The notes under the pieces: model-generated | What the model was told of the DNA's origin: nothing | Databases searched by the model: none | Seen by the model: the letters and a program-made list of their open reading frames with translations, nothing else | Program-made: the position numbers and the translations under genes | Part shown: piece by piece, positions 16,673-24,492 of the stretch | Layout of the letters: every line of letters begins with the position of its first letter | Position numbering within the stretch: position 1 is the first letter of the stretch | Origin: DASXMT01 sp963812965 | GTDB taxonomy: Bacteria > Actinomycetota > Acidimicrobiia > Acidimicrobiales > RAAP-2 | NCBI GenBank assembly: GCA_963812965.1 | Contig: CAWEXG010000006.1 | Span: forward strand, 186,001 to 250,000 | Reading direction: 5' to 3' | DNA: 64,000 nt

Positions 16673-16844
16673 ACCCAATAGCCGAGGACTTTGTGATCAC
16701 CAGGAACCCTGCTGTCGTCTGGCCAGCCCGAACGGACGGGACGCTCCTTGCGTGGGCTTCTCCGCCGCTGGATCGGTCCCTCACTTCGCTCCCAGCTCGC
16801 GTCAGTCAACGCCGCCACCTGAACACGAAAGGACGGAACGCGAT

Positions 16845-18071
16845 ATGACCACGACCGATGACACACTGCCAAAGATCTTCTCTCCGGATTTCCTGACCGA
16901 CCCCTATCCGCGCATCAGCCAATTGCGGAGAGACGAGCCTGTCTACTGGGTTGACGATCACGACGCGTGGTTCGTCACTCGCCACGAAGATATCCGAGTA
17001 CTGCTCTCGAACGCCGACATTGCCACGCCGGATGCCCGAGCATGGGCGAAGTACGTCGCCCCACCGGAGGGCACGTATCTGGCGTGGCTGGCCGAACACA
17101 GCTTGTTGGCCCTCGAGATGAAGGACCACCGACGGGCCCGGAGACTGGTCACTGCTGCCCTGACCCCGGCGGCCATAGCCCGGATGGATGCCCAGATCTT
17201 CGAGGTCGCGGATCGCTTCGCGACCCCGCTCGTCGGGCGCACGGGCGTGGTTGACGTTATGACAGAGTTCACAGACGCCATCCCTGGAACGGTGATCAGC
17301 CGCCTTACCGGAATACCACCGACCGACGGTGACGAGTCACGATTCCGGACTCTGGCGAAGCTCGTGATCACGAACGCGGTTCCGTTCGCTCCCGAAGGAT
17401 CGGCTGTGTTGGCCGAACAAGCCCTGGTCGAGTTGACGGCATGGGTGCGAGAGCTGGCTGATGAGCGTCGAGAGAGCCCACAGGACGACTTGATTTCCGA
17501 CCTGGTGACGACTCAGGACATGGGCGATCAGATGACCAACGACGAAGTGGTGATGATGGTCGCCGGACTGATCGTCGCCGGGTCGGAGACGACAGCACTC
17601 GGCGGCATGATCTCGCTCATGACGCTGCTTGACCATCCAGAGGTGTTCAGCCAGATCAAGGCCGACCGATCCCTGATCCCGCAGACTGTGATGGAGATCG
17701 TCCGCTTCGGGATGGGTGGACCTGGAACGCTGTCTCGCTACGCAGTGGTTGACTTCGAGCTACACGGAGTGCAGATCCGACAGGGCGACATGATCATGCT
17801 CAGTTTCGGAGGCGCGAATCGAGACCCGGACGTGTTCGAAGACCCTGACCGGTTCGACATCGACCGGGATCATTCGAAAATGCTGACATTCGGTTACGGC
17901 GCTCACCATTGCCTCGGCGCACACTTGGCCAAGGCCGAGCTGGGATCGATGGTCGACGCGGCTTGCCGATTCCTTCCAGTAGACGCCGCGATTCGCCATG
18001 ACCAGATGAAGTTTCGAATGATCGGTACGTTCCCGCGTCCTATCACGCTGCCGATCGACTTCGGCGACTAG
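16845..18071 (+). CDS. Cytochrome P450
   Basis: 408-residue soluble bacterial P450. The heme-ligand loop is FGYGAHHCLGAHLAKAEL, with Cys as axial ligand. The I-helix has AGLIVAGSETTALGG, where the usual acid-alcohol pair is Glu-Thr, and the K-helix ExxR is EIVR. Length and motifs match the actinobacterial classes that use ferredoxin partners, but no ferredoxin or reductase is nearby. ATG at 16845 follows AAAGGA. It is divergent from the B12 operon, and the 400-base gap holds the riboswitch. The substrate is unknown. Confidence 0.92.
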   Translation: MTTTDDTLPKIFSPDFLTDPYPRISQLRRDEPVYWVDDHDAWFVTRHEDIRVLLSNADIATPDARAWAKYVAPPEGTYLAWLAEHSLLALEMKDHRRARRLVTAALTPAAIARMDAQIFEVADRFATPLVGRTGVVDVMTEFTDAIPGTVISRLTGIPPTDGDESRFRTLAKLVITNAVPFAPEGSAVLAEQALVELTAWVRELADERRESPQDDLISDLVTTQDMGDQMTNDEVVMMVAGLIVAGSETTALGGMISLMTLLDHPEVFSQIKADRSLIPQTVMEIVRFGMGGPGTLSRYAVVDFELHGVQIRQGDMIMLSFGGANRDPDVFEDPDRFDIDRDHSKMLTFGYGAHHCLGAHLAKAELGSMVDAACRFLPVDAAIRHDQMKFRMIGTFPRPITLPIDFGD

Positions 18072-18295
18072 GACAACCGGGACGTCGTACGCCGGGTCCA
18101 CGGTCTTCGAGACCATGCAGCGTATGAAGGAACCACCCACCCAGCCGCCGTATGCCCAGTTGGAGCGAGGCTCGGCAGGAGGGTTTCGTCTGCTGCGCGT
18201 ACGCAGTTGACGCCAGCCCAGCCAGCACCTATCGCCGAATCGGGCGCGGCCGCGGCGGGCAGGTTCCCACCGGGTCGGTAGCCAAGCTGCAGCCC

Positions 18296-18394
18296 TTACT
18301 TCGGCCACCTCCAAAGTCCTACCTTTTCGCCGACCGGCGAGAACCAAAGGACGAAGGTGATCGCCGTCACGATGGGGATGATGATCCAGATCAT
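18296..18394 (-). CDS. Small membrane protein, 32 residues
   Basis: Tiny open frame MIWIIIPIVTAITFVLWFSP followed by VGEKVGLWRWPK. It is one hydrophobic helix with a short charged tail. A strong ribosome site GAGAGGAG lies 4-5 bases before the ATG at 18394. It begins 46 bases downstream of the tandem-ABM membrane protein on the same strand and is probably its companion. The function is unknown. The clear ribosome site and membrane-like composition are the reasons to call it. Confidence 0.5.
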   Translation of the reverse strand: MIWIIIPIVTAITFVLWFSPVGEKVGLWRWPK

Positions 18395-18440
18395 GGTCTC
18401 CTCTCTCTGTCTCAGGCGGGGCCAGTAGAGGTGGGGCCCC

Positions 18441-19421
18441 TCAAATTTTCGGGACCTTTGCATCGAACCCCACATAGGTGACGATGAAGTAGAACGCCGT
18501 CACCAGGACCGCGAGCGCCACGAGCATGACGACGGCCCCCTTGAGGTCGACGAAGCGCGACGCCCGGGGACCGGGCTGAATCCACCAGCCCATCACCTTG
18601 CCCAAGATGGCGACCACCGGCCACCCGAGGATCCCGACGCTGAAGATATTCCCGATGAAGTTGCCGAACGCTACGTTCATCCAGTCGAGCTTGGGGTTCA
18701 AGAACAGGATCTCGAGCATCACGATTGGGTAGAGACCGGCCAGGACCAGGTAGTTGAACTTCCAGGCAGGTGGACCGGCGGCACCGCCGGGCCGATCGAA
18801 GTCGAACCATCCCTCGAACCCCGAGTCGACCCTACGAACCTCGTCCGCGGCGACGACCCCTTCGGCCTTTCGGAGAAGGCTGGCGCGCCTGTCCGAGCTG
18901 AGCCAGGCGTCGAGGTGCTCGGCGGAGTCGAAGGCGAGAAGCGTCACCCACTTGTCCTGCACTCCGGCAATCGGCTCCTGGACTGCGCACCCGACAAACC
19001 CCGGCATCTTGGCCTGGGCCGACTGGATCTCCGCCTGCCAGTGACGGTAGGCCTCTTCACGGCCCGGCGCAACGGCGGCCCGAATGACGGCGGTACTTCC
19101 CTTCTGCGTCCGTGCGGCCTGCTCCATGACCGAGATGGCGTCGTCCCCATCGAGCAGGTCGCTGACCTCCTCCAGCATGGTGGCGCGGGTTTCCGACGCA
19201 AGCCAGCTGCTGGCATCGTCCCGGGACGCGAATCGCTGGATGATCGTCCAGTCCTGCTGCAGCGGCGGATCTGCCGGGATCACCTCCTCGCTCACGAATC
19301 CGGGGGCCTCGGACACGAACACCGACATCCGCTGCTGCCATGCCGCAAACTCGTCCTCCCGCCCGGACCGAGGCCGGGTCTGGGTGACGAGCGGTCGCGT
19401 GGCTCGCACCCTTCGGCGCAT
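18441..19421 (-). CDS. Tandem antibiotic-biosynthesis-monooxygenase (ABM)-like domains with membrane C-terminus
   Basis: 326 residues. Two dimeric alpha-beta barrel units come first, at about 8-95 (RPRSGREDEFAAWQQRMSVFVSEAPGFVSEEVIP) and 105-195 (APGREEAYRHWQAEIQSAQAKMPGFVGCAV). Three hydrophobic segments follow, beginning FNYLVLAGLYPIVMLEIL and including FGNFIGNIFSVGILGWPVVAIL. Tandem ABM plus membrane segments is a known uncharacterised architecture. The start is debatable: GGGAGGAG lies 17 bases upstream of the ATG used here, nearer to two out-of-frame ATGs. It lies 74 bases downstream of the amidohydrolase on the same strand. Confidence 0.75.
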   Translation of the reverse strand: MRRRVRATRPLVTQTRPRSGREDEFAAWQQRMSVFVSEAPGFVSEEVIPADPPLQQDWTIIQRFASRDDASSWLASETRATMLEEVSDLLDGDDAISVMEQAARTQKGSTAVIRAAVAPGREEAYRHWQAEIQSAQAKMPGFVGCAVQEPIAGVQDKWVTLLAFDSAEHLDAWLSSDRRASLLRKAEGVVAADEVRRVDSGFEGWFDFDRPGGAAGPPAWKFNYLVLAGLYPIVMLEILFLNPKLDWMNVAFGNFIGNIFSVGILGWPVVAILGKVMGWWIQPGPRASRFVDLKGAVVMLVALAVLVTAFYFIVTYVGFDAKVPKI

Positions 19422-19495
19422 CCTCCCGCATGGTGCATCTCCTCCCTCCGCGGGCCCCGCCGCCGGTCATCCACCGGCCCGGCACCCTCGCCAAC

Positions 19496-20905
19496 TCAAC
19501 CGTTGGCGATCTCCAATGAGAACCTGTTGTGAGCCTGGATGACCGATGCCATGTCCACCGTGGTCACAACACCGTCGGCGACAACCACCTTGCCGTTGAT
19601 GACCGTATTCCGCGCCTTCTGGGGCTGGCAGAAAACGGTCGCGGCCACCGGATCCGCCAGCCCACCCGCATAGTCGATCGTGTGGAGGTCGATGCTGAAG
19701 AAGTCGCCGCACATCCCTGGGGCCAGGGCGCCCACGTCGGCGCGTCCGAGCACGGCAGCGCCACCCCGGGTGGCGAGCTCGAGGGCCTGACGTGCGGTCA
19801 TCCACTCCGCCGCTCGGAGCGGGTCCGACGTCCCGAGCACCGTCTGTGGGCCCTCGGGGGGCAGGAGGCCCATCTTCAGGCGGGCAAGGAGCATGGCCTG
19901 GCGCACCTCGGCCAGCATGTGCGAGGAGTCGTTGCTGGCCGAGCCGTCGACCCCGATACCGACCTTGACCCCGTTGTCCATGTACTTCTTCACCGGGGCG
20001 ATGCCCGATGCCAGACGCATGTTCGAACACGGGCAGTGGGCTACCCCAGTGCCGGTCGACGCGAACTGCCTGATCTCGTCGTCGTTCACATGGATAGCGT
20101 GCGCGTACCAGACGTCCGCGCCCAACCAGCCGACGGTTTCCATCCAGGCCACGGGGCGCAGTCTGTGGTTCTCGAAGGTGTAGCGCTCCTCGTCGAGGGT
20201 TTCGCACAGATGCGTGTGCATGGAGACGCCGTACTGGCGGGCGAGGACGGCGGACTCGCGCAGGAGGTCGGCCGACACCGAAAACGGCGAGCAGGGTCCG
20301 AGGACGATGCGGGTCATGGCTCCCGGGTCGGCATCGTGGTACTCGCCGATCACCCGCACACAGTCCTCCAGGATCGCGGCCTCGTCCTCCACACAGCTGT
20401 CGGGAGGGAGGCCGCCGCGCGACTCGCCCAGGGACATCGATCCACGACAGGCGTGGAACCGGACGCCGATCTCGGCCGCTGCCGCGATCTGGTCATCCAC
20501 CCGGCATCCGTTTTGGAACACGTAGGAGTGATCGAACACCGTCGTGCAGCCCGACAGCGCGAGCTCGGCCAACCCGATGAGCGTGCTCCCACGGGTGGCC
20601 TCGGGGGTCCGCTTGGCCCAGATCTCATAGTGGGCCTGCAGCCAAGGGAACAGGTTGATGTTCTGGGCCTGCGGGAGGTTGCGGGTGAGGGTCTGGTCGA
20701 GGTGGTGGTGAGTGTTCACCATCCCGGGCAGCACAATCTGGCCGCGCAGGTCCAGGACGGTGTCGGCCTCGGAGGGGAGGTCGTCCGTTCGGCCGACGGC
20801 GGTGATCATGCCGTCCTCCACCAGGACTGCCCCGTCGGGTATCTCGCGGCGCTCGTCGTCCATGGTGACGAGGACCTCTGCGTGACGCGCGAGGAGGCTT
20901 ACCAT
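19496..20905 (-). CDS. Amidohydrolase/deaminase of the AtzA-TrzN-8-oxoguanine deaminase family
   Basis: 469-residue metal-dependent hydrolase. Metal ligands appear in NTHHHLDQTLTRNLPQAQNINLFPWLQ, in SMHTHLCETLDE, in YAHAIHVNDDE and in GVDGSASNDSSHML. The His-rich start plus the LTRNLPQAQ stretch resembles 8-oxoguanine deaminase and hydroxyatrazine hydrolases, all deaminating or dehalogenating N-heterocycles. The exact substrate is not readable. AAGGGAG sits 8 bases before the ATG at 20905. The ABM gene follows on the same strand. Confidence 0.85.
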   Translation of the reverse strand: MVSLLARHAEVLVTMDDERREIPDGAVLVEDGMITAVGRTDDLPSEADTVLDLRGQIVLPGMVNTHHHLDQTLTRNLPQAQNINLFPWLQAHYEIWAKRTPEATRGSTLIGLAELALSGCTTVFDHSYVFQNGCRVDDQIAAAAEIGVRFHACRGSMSLGESRGGLPPDSCVEDEAAILEDCVRVIGEYHDADPGAMTRIVLGPCSPFSVSADLLRESAVLARQYGVSMHTHLCETLDEERYTFENHRLRPVAWMETVGWLGADVWYAHAIHVNDDEIRQFASTGTGVAHCPCSNMRLASGIAPVKKYMDNGVKVGIGVDGSASNDSSHMLAEVRQAMLLARLKMGLLPPEGPQTVLGTSDPLRAAEWMTARQALELATRGGAAVLGRADVGALAPGMCGDFFSIDLHTIDYAGGLADPVAATVFCQPQKARNTVINGKVVVADGVVTTVDMASVIQAHNRFSLEIANG

Positions 20906-21112
20906 GACGCTGCTCCCTTCATCGGTATGACGCCCACCATCCGTTCCGCCTTCTCAAACAGAACGCTGTGCCTCTGCGAGTCCGCAGCGTTCGTCAGTAT
21001 TGCAAATAAGAGGAATACCGTGATGGACCGTGCGAAGGTCTACGGGTGGCTGACGCTTCGGCTGCTCGTTGCTCCCGAAGCTTCGCGTCGAACACGGTCC
21101 TGCGGACCGCCA

Positions 21113-22471
21113 TCAGAGCTGCCCTGACACCCGCTGAACACGGTGACGGGCCATTCGGTTGAACGCCACGCGGTGTACCGGCGCGAGCAGCTTCCAGTAG
21201 AGGAACCCCGGTATGCCACGGGGGCGGAACGCGGCGACCTGGCGAAGCGCACCTGGACCGGCGCGGTATCCCAGCCAGGAGTCACCGGGGAACCATCCGA
21301 CGCTCCGCAGCACCAGCTCGTCCGACCCGACGCGGACGATGCGCCACCAGTCGACCAGCGCTTCCGGCACCACAGCCGCAGGTCGGCGCCGTCGAAGGTG
21401 CTCGCCCACGAGGTACCCCAGGGCAACACGGGTCATCCACCCGGGCGCCGCGCCGTACCAGCCGAACCGCCCGCCGATCGTCCCAAGATCGCGAGCGAGC
21501 ACGTCCTCGGCACCTGGCGGGATGGCGACATCGACGACGACGGAGTAGACGCCGTCGACCAGACCGTTACGGCGCGCGAACAGCGAGCGAGCCACCTCCT
21601 CGTCCTGGTCGTCGAGCGCGGCGGCGAGGGCACGCTCGACCCCCATTGGCGTAACCGAGAACGCCCGTCTCGCTGGCTCGGGGTCGACCACCACCACCTC
21701 GGTGACGAGGCTCTCGATCAACGCGTGGCTGACCGAGCGATCGACCGGCGTCACGAGGTCGACCCAGTACGACGAGAGGTGCGGCGTGAGCCACGGGATG
21801 TCGATGATCCGGCGGGGACGTAGGCCCCGGACGCGGGCGTACGCAGCGATCATCTCGCGGTATGTCGTGACGTCGGCACCGCCGATCTCGTAGATGCCGG
21901 GGGCGACCTCGAGCGACTGCTCCAGATAGGCAAGCAGGTCGACGAGGGCGACAGGCTGGATCCGGGTGCGTACCCACCGGGGACAGACCATGGCGGGCAG
22001 TCGCTCGGTCAGGTAACGGAGCATCTCGAAGGAGATGCTCCCCGAGCCGAACACCACCGCGGCTCGAAGCTCCACCACGGCCACGCCGGCAGCGGCGAGG
22101 GCCGAACCCACCTCCTGCCGGCTGGCCAGGTGTGCGGAGCTCGGGGCATCCCCGAGCGCTCCGACATAGATGATCCGGCCGACGCCGGCCTGCGCCGCCG
22201 CCCGACCGAACGCGGTAGCCAGACGGAGGTCGACCTCGCGGAACCCACCGCCGGCGGCCATCGAATGGACGAGGTAGTAGGCAGCCTCGACCCCTTCCAG
22301 GGCATCGGCGGTGGCGCGTTCGTCACCCACGTCGACGGCGACAGTCCTCGCGTCCGTCGAGACGGAGCTCACGGAACGGCCGAGGGCCACCACGTCGTGC
22401 CCACTACCGAGCAGGTGCGCCGTGAGAGCGCGTCCGACAAAACCAGAAGCCCCGGCGATGGCAACGATCAT
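21113..22471 (-). CDS. NAD(P)-binding SDR-type protein with DUF2867 domain
   Basis: 452 residues. The N-terminal Rossmann domain has IVAIAGASGFVGRALTAHLLGSGHDVVALGR (NAD(P)-binding GxxGxxG), and AAYYLVHSMAAGGGFREVD and GRIIYVGALGD fit atypical short-chain dehydrogenases of the YbjT type. The C-terminal half (from about residue 290) matches the DUF2867 pattern, including FWRIVRV-like and DSWLGYRAGPGALRQVAAFRPRG, ending FNRMARHRVQR. ATG at 22471 was chosen because the Rossmann fold starts there; an upstream extension to 22546 lacks family resemblance. Confidence 0.82.
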   Translation of the reverse strand: MIVAIAGASGFVGRALTAHLLGSGHDVVALGRSVSSVSTDARTVAVDVGDERATADALEGVEAAYYLVHSMAAGGGFREVDLRLATAFGRAAAQAGVGRIIYVGALGDAPSSAHLASRQEVGSALAAAGVAVVELRAAVVFGSGSISFEMLRYLTERLPAMVCPRWVRTRIQPVALVDLLAYLEQSLEVAPGIYEIGGADVTTYREMIAAYARVRGLRPRRIIDIPWLTPHLSSYWVDLVTPVDRSVSHALIESLVTEVVVVDPEPARRAFSVTPMGVERALAAALDDQDEEVARSLFARRNGLVDGVYSVVVDVAIPPGAEDVLARDLGTIGGRFGWYGAAPGWMTRVALGYLVGEHLRRRRPAAVVPEALVDWWRIVRVGSDELVLRSVGWFPGDSWLGYRAGPGALRQVAAFRPRGIPGFLYWKLLAPVHRVAFNRMARHRVQRVSGQL

Positions 22472-22719
22472 CGGGAGCCTTTTCCAAGAGAAGGACCCAG
22501 TATCGCAGCTCAGCAGCCAAACCACACCTCCGGCTCGGCTCATCAACCGTGGGACGAATCCTCAACAAGGCAGGCACCACAATGCGGCCAAGGGGACGAC
22601 CGAATCGGCCCCACTGACTCGCCCCACCGAGAATGCAGTAGTGAATCGGTTGACGGGCAGTGGAACAAGGCGCTCATTGCCGTGCTGGATCTGACCGCAA
22701 GTGGGGAGAGAATGGGGAC

Positions 22720-23337
22720 ATGACCGCAGCTGACGCCCCACACCCCGACTGGGATGACTCCTACACCGGCCCGCCGCCGCCCTGGGACATCGGCTACCCG
22801 CAGGCCGCCTTCACCCGCCTCGCCGAGGCTGGCTCCCTCACCGGTGCACTGCTCGACGCCGGCTGCGGCACCGGCGAGCACACCATCCTCGCCGCGCTCC
22901 ACGGTGCCCGCGCTCTCGGCATCGACGTCTCCCGGCGCGCCATCGAGATCGCCCGCCGCAAGGCCGCCGAGCGCGGTATCGACGCCAGCTTCCAGGTGCT
23001 CGACGCGCTCCACCTCGACACGCTCGGCGAGACCTTCGACACCATCATCGACAGCGGGCTGCTCCACGTCTTCGACGACACCGCTCGCACCCAGTACGTC
23101 GCGGCCGTGCACGCCGTCCTTCGCCCGGGTGGTCACCTTCACCTCATGTGCTTCAGCGACCGCCAGTCCGGCGACTGGGGCCCCCACCGGGTCACCGAAG
23201 GCGAGCTGCGCTCCGCGTTTGGCTCCGGCTGGCGAGTCGACTCACTCGCCCCCGACCGCTTCGCCATCAACCCGGGCCTCGGCACCTCTACCGCCGAAGC
23301 CTGGCTGGCGGATATTGTCCGGCTGGCGCCCCGGTAA
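22720..23337 (+). CDS. Class I SAM-dependent methyltransferase
   Basis: 205 residues. After WDDSYTGPPPPWDIGYPQ comes motif I LLDAGCGTGEHTILAA (SAM binding), then ALGIDVSRRAIEIARRKAAERG and TIIDSGLLHVFDD (motif IV region). The layout resembles the thiopurine/halide-type or tellurite-resistance-like small methyltransferases. ATG at 22720 follows GGGGAGAG. It is monocistronic, and the substrate is unknown. Confidence 0.85.
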   Translation: MTAADAPHPDWDDSYTGPPPPWDIGYPQAAFTRLAEAGSLTGALLDAGCGTGEHTILAALHGARALGIDVSRRAIEIARRKAAERGIDASFQVLDALHLDTLGETFDTIIDSGLLHVFDDTARTQYVAAVHAVLRPGGHLHLMCFSDRQSGDWGPHRVTEGELRSAFGSGWRVDSLAPDRFAINPGLGTSTAEAWLADIVRLAPR

Positions 23338-23446
23338 TGGCTTTCTACGTGGACTTGACGTCAATAACCAGCGAGACCTATTGAGCAGGATCTGATAGCA
23401 CAGCGGTCGTCCGCTGCCACGGATTCCGGTTCAACGTCGTGACAGA

Positions 23447-23905
23447 GTGTCAGGCGTAGCCCAGACCCCGAAGAAGCGCTCCGAACCCTGGCGCATCCAT
23501 TTCTTCCAACGCCACTCCGCCGACGATCCGGACCGGTCGGTCCCCACCCTTGGCTTCTTCGACACGGTTTCGCCCACTGTCGCCGCCGCGTTCCAGGCCA
23601 TCCTCGAAGCGGTGGCGATTGCGCCACCGCCAGCGTTTTCGGGTGGCGGGAAGTGGGAGGCCATGCATGGCGAGATGGCCGGGTTCTACGAGGCTCCGAC
23701 CTCGGGCGGGGATGCCTCTGGGCGCCAGATGAACCATCGCCTACTCTGCCTTCTCGTCCGAGACATGGAGGAACTGGGCGGCCCAAGCATCGTGGCTCTG
23801 GGCGGCTTCTCGAAGCCTGTGCGCAGCCCCGCCAACCGACGCGACTACGAAACGATCAGGCGCTACGCCGCCGAGTTCCGCGAACATCGGACGGTGCTGC
23901 AGTGA
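23447..23905 (+). CDS. RelE/HigB-like toxin-family protein
   Basis: 152 residues starting with GTG at 23447. The stretch WEAMHGEMAGFYEAPT ... RQMNHRLLCLLVRD ... GPSIVALGGFSKPVRSPANRRDYETIRRYAAEFREHR resembles phage-derived HigB/Gp49-like and RelE-fold proteins, in which a compact beta sheet with basic residues cleaves mRNA on the ribosome. The XRE antitoxin-like gene lies tail-to-tail on the other strand and overlaps by 50 bases, which is unlike the usual toxin-antitoxin operon. Toxicity is inferred only. Confidence 0.65.
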   Translation: MSGVAQTPKKRSEPWRIHFFQRHSADDPDRSVPTLGFFDTVSPTVAAAFQAILEAVAIAPPPAFSGGGKWEAMHGEMAGFYEAPTSGGDASGRQMNHRLLCLLVRDMEELGGPSIVALGGFSKPVRSPANRRDYETIRRYAAEFREHRTVLQ

Positions 23906-24248
23906 CCTTCGCTGGCTCGCGTGTAGTCGAAGCCGCGCCAGCCTGTCGCTCCTCGGTCGGTACGGCCTGGAGGTCAAGACCCAGTTCGTGGGCCAGCGCC
24001 ACCACCGTCGAGAGCGTCGGGTTGGCGTGCTTGGCCGAGAACAGCCGTCGGACCGCTTCAGGTCGCATCCCGGTCCGACGGGCGAGCTCAGCCTTGGTCA
24101 GATCGAGCGCGACGCGCTGCTGGTCAATCGTCCGCATGAGTTGGTCCACCTCAGTGATCCGCTGTCGGGCGTCACGGTAGGCGGCGGCATACTCCGGGTC
24201 ACTTTGGCGGTCACGGAAGTACCGCTCGGCACCGGTCCTGGGTTCCAT
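23856..24248 (-). CDS. XRE-family helix-turn-helix protein (antitoxin-like)
   Basis: 130 residues. An N-terminal region with RDARQRITEVDQLMRTIDQQRVALDLTKAELARRTGMRPEAVRRLFSAKHANPTLSTVVALAHELGLDLQAVP contains a classical HTH_3 domain at about 45-105, followed by an Ala/Thr/Arg-rich tail. Such proteins serve as DNA-binding antitoxins of RelE/HigB toxins. CGAAGGAGG precedes the ATG at 24248. It is convergent with the neighbouring toxin-like gene, so any pairing would need separate promoters. Confidence 0.72.
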   Translation of the reverse strand: MEPRTGAERYFRDRQSDPEYAAAYRDARQRITEVDQLMRTIDQQRVALDLTKAELARRTGMRPEAVRRLFSAKHANPTLSTVVALAHELGLDLQAVPTEERQAGAASTTREPAKVTAAPSDVRGTRRRSA

Positions 24249-24353
24249 CGACTTCCTCCTTCGGGCCTAGCGTAACATTTATGTTCTGTCTCCGTAGCAG
24301 GGCACCGGGAACGGAGGAGCCCACATCAACCGGATGGGGTCAAGCCCAGAGGG

Positions 24354-24427
24354 TGGGGACGGAGGGATTCGAACCCTCACTGGAGGCGGTTTAAGCGCCC
24401 TGCCTCTACCTGTTGGGCTACGTCCCC
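24354..24427 (-). tRNA. tRNA with anticodon UAA (Leu-type) but short variable arm
   Basis: Minus-strand cloverleaf of 74 bases. The acceptor GGGGACG pairs with CGTCCCC with discriminator A. The D arm is GCC/GGC around AACAGGTAGA, the anticodon stem GGGCG/CGCCT encloses the 7-base loop CTTAAAC, and the T arm is GAGGG-TTCGAAT-CCCTC. The loop places UAA at 34-36, reading UUA (Leu). The variable region is only CCAGT, although bacterial tRNA-Leu normally has a long variable arm. CCA is not encoded (the gene is followed by CCC). Confidence 0.8.
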
Positions 24428-24492
24428 CCGCAGCAGATTACGCCGCCAACCAACTGCTCCGGAGCCCGCAGACTTGTTCGCCAACTCGTCGT

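Noticed and set aside
19529..21127. 532-codon plus-strand open frame
   Set aside because: Antisense to the amidohydrolase, whose metal motifs are clear.
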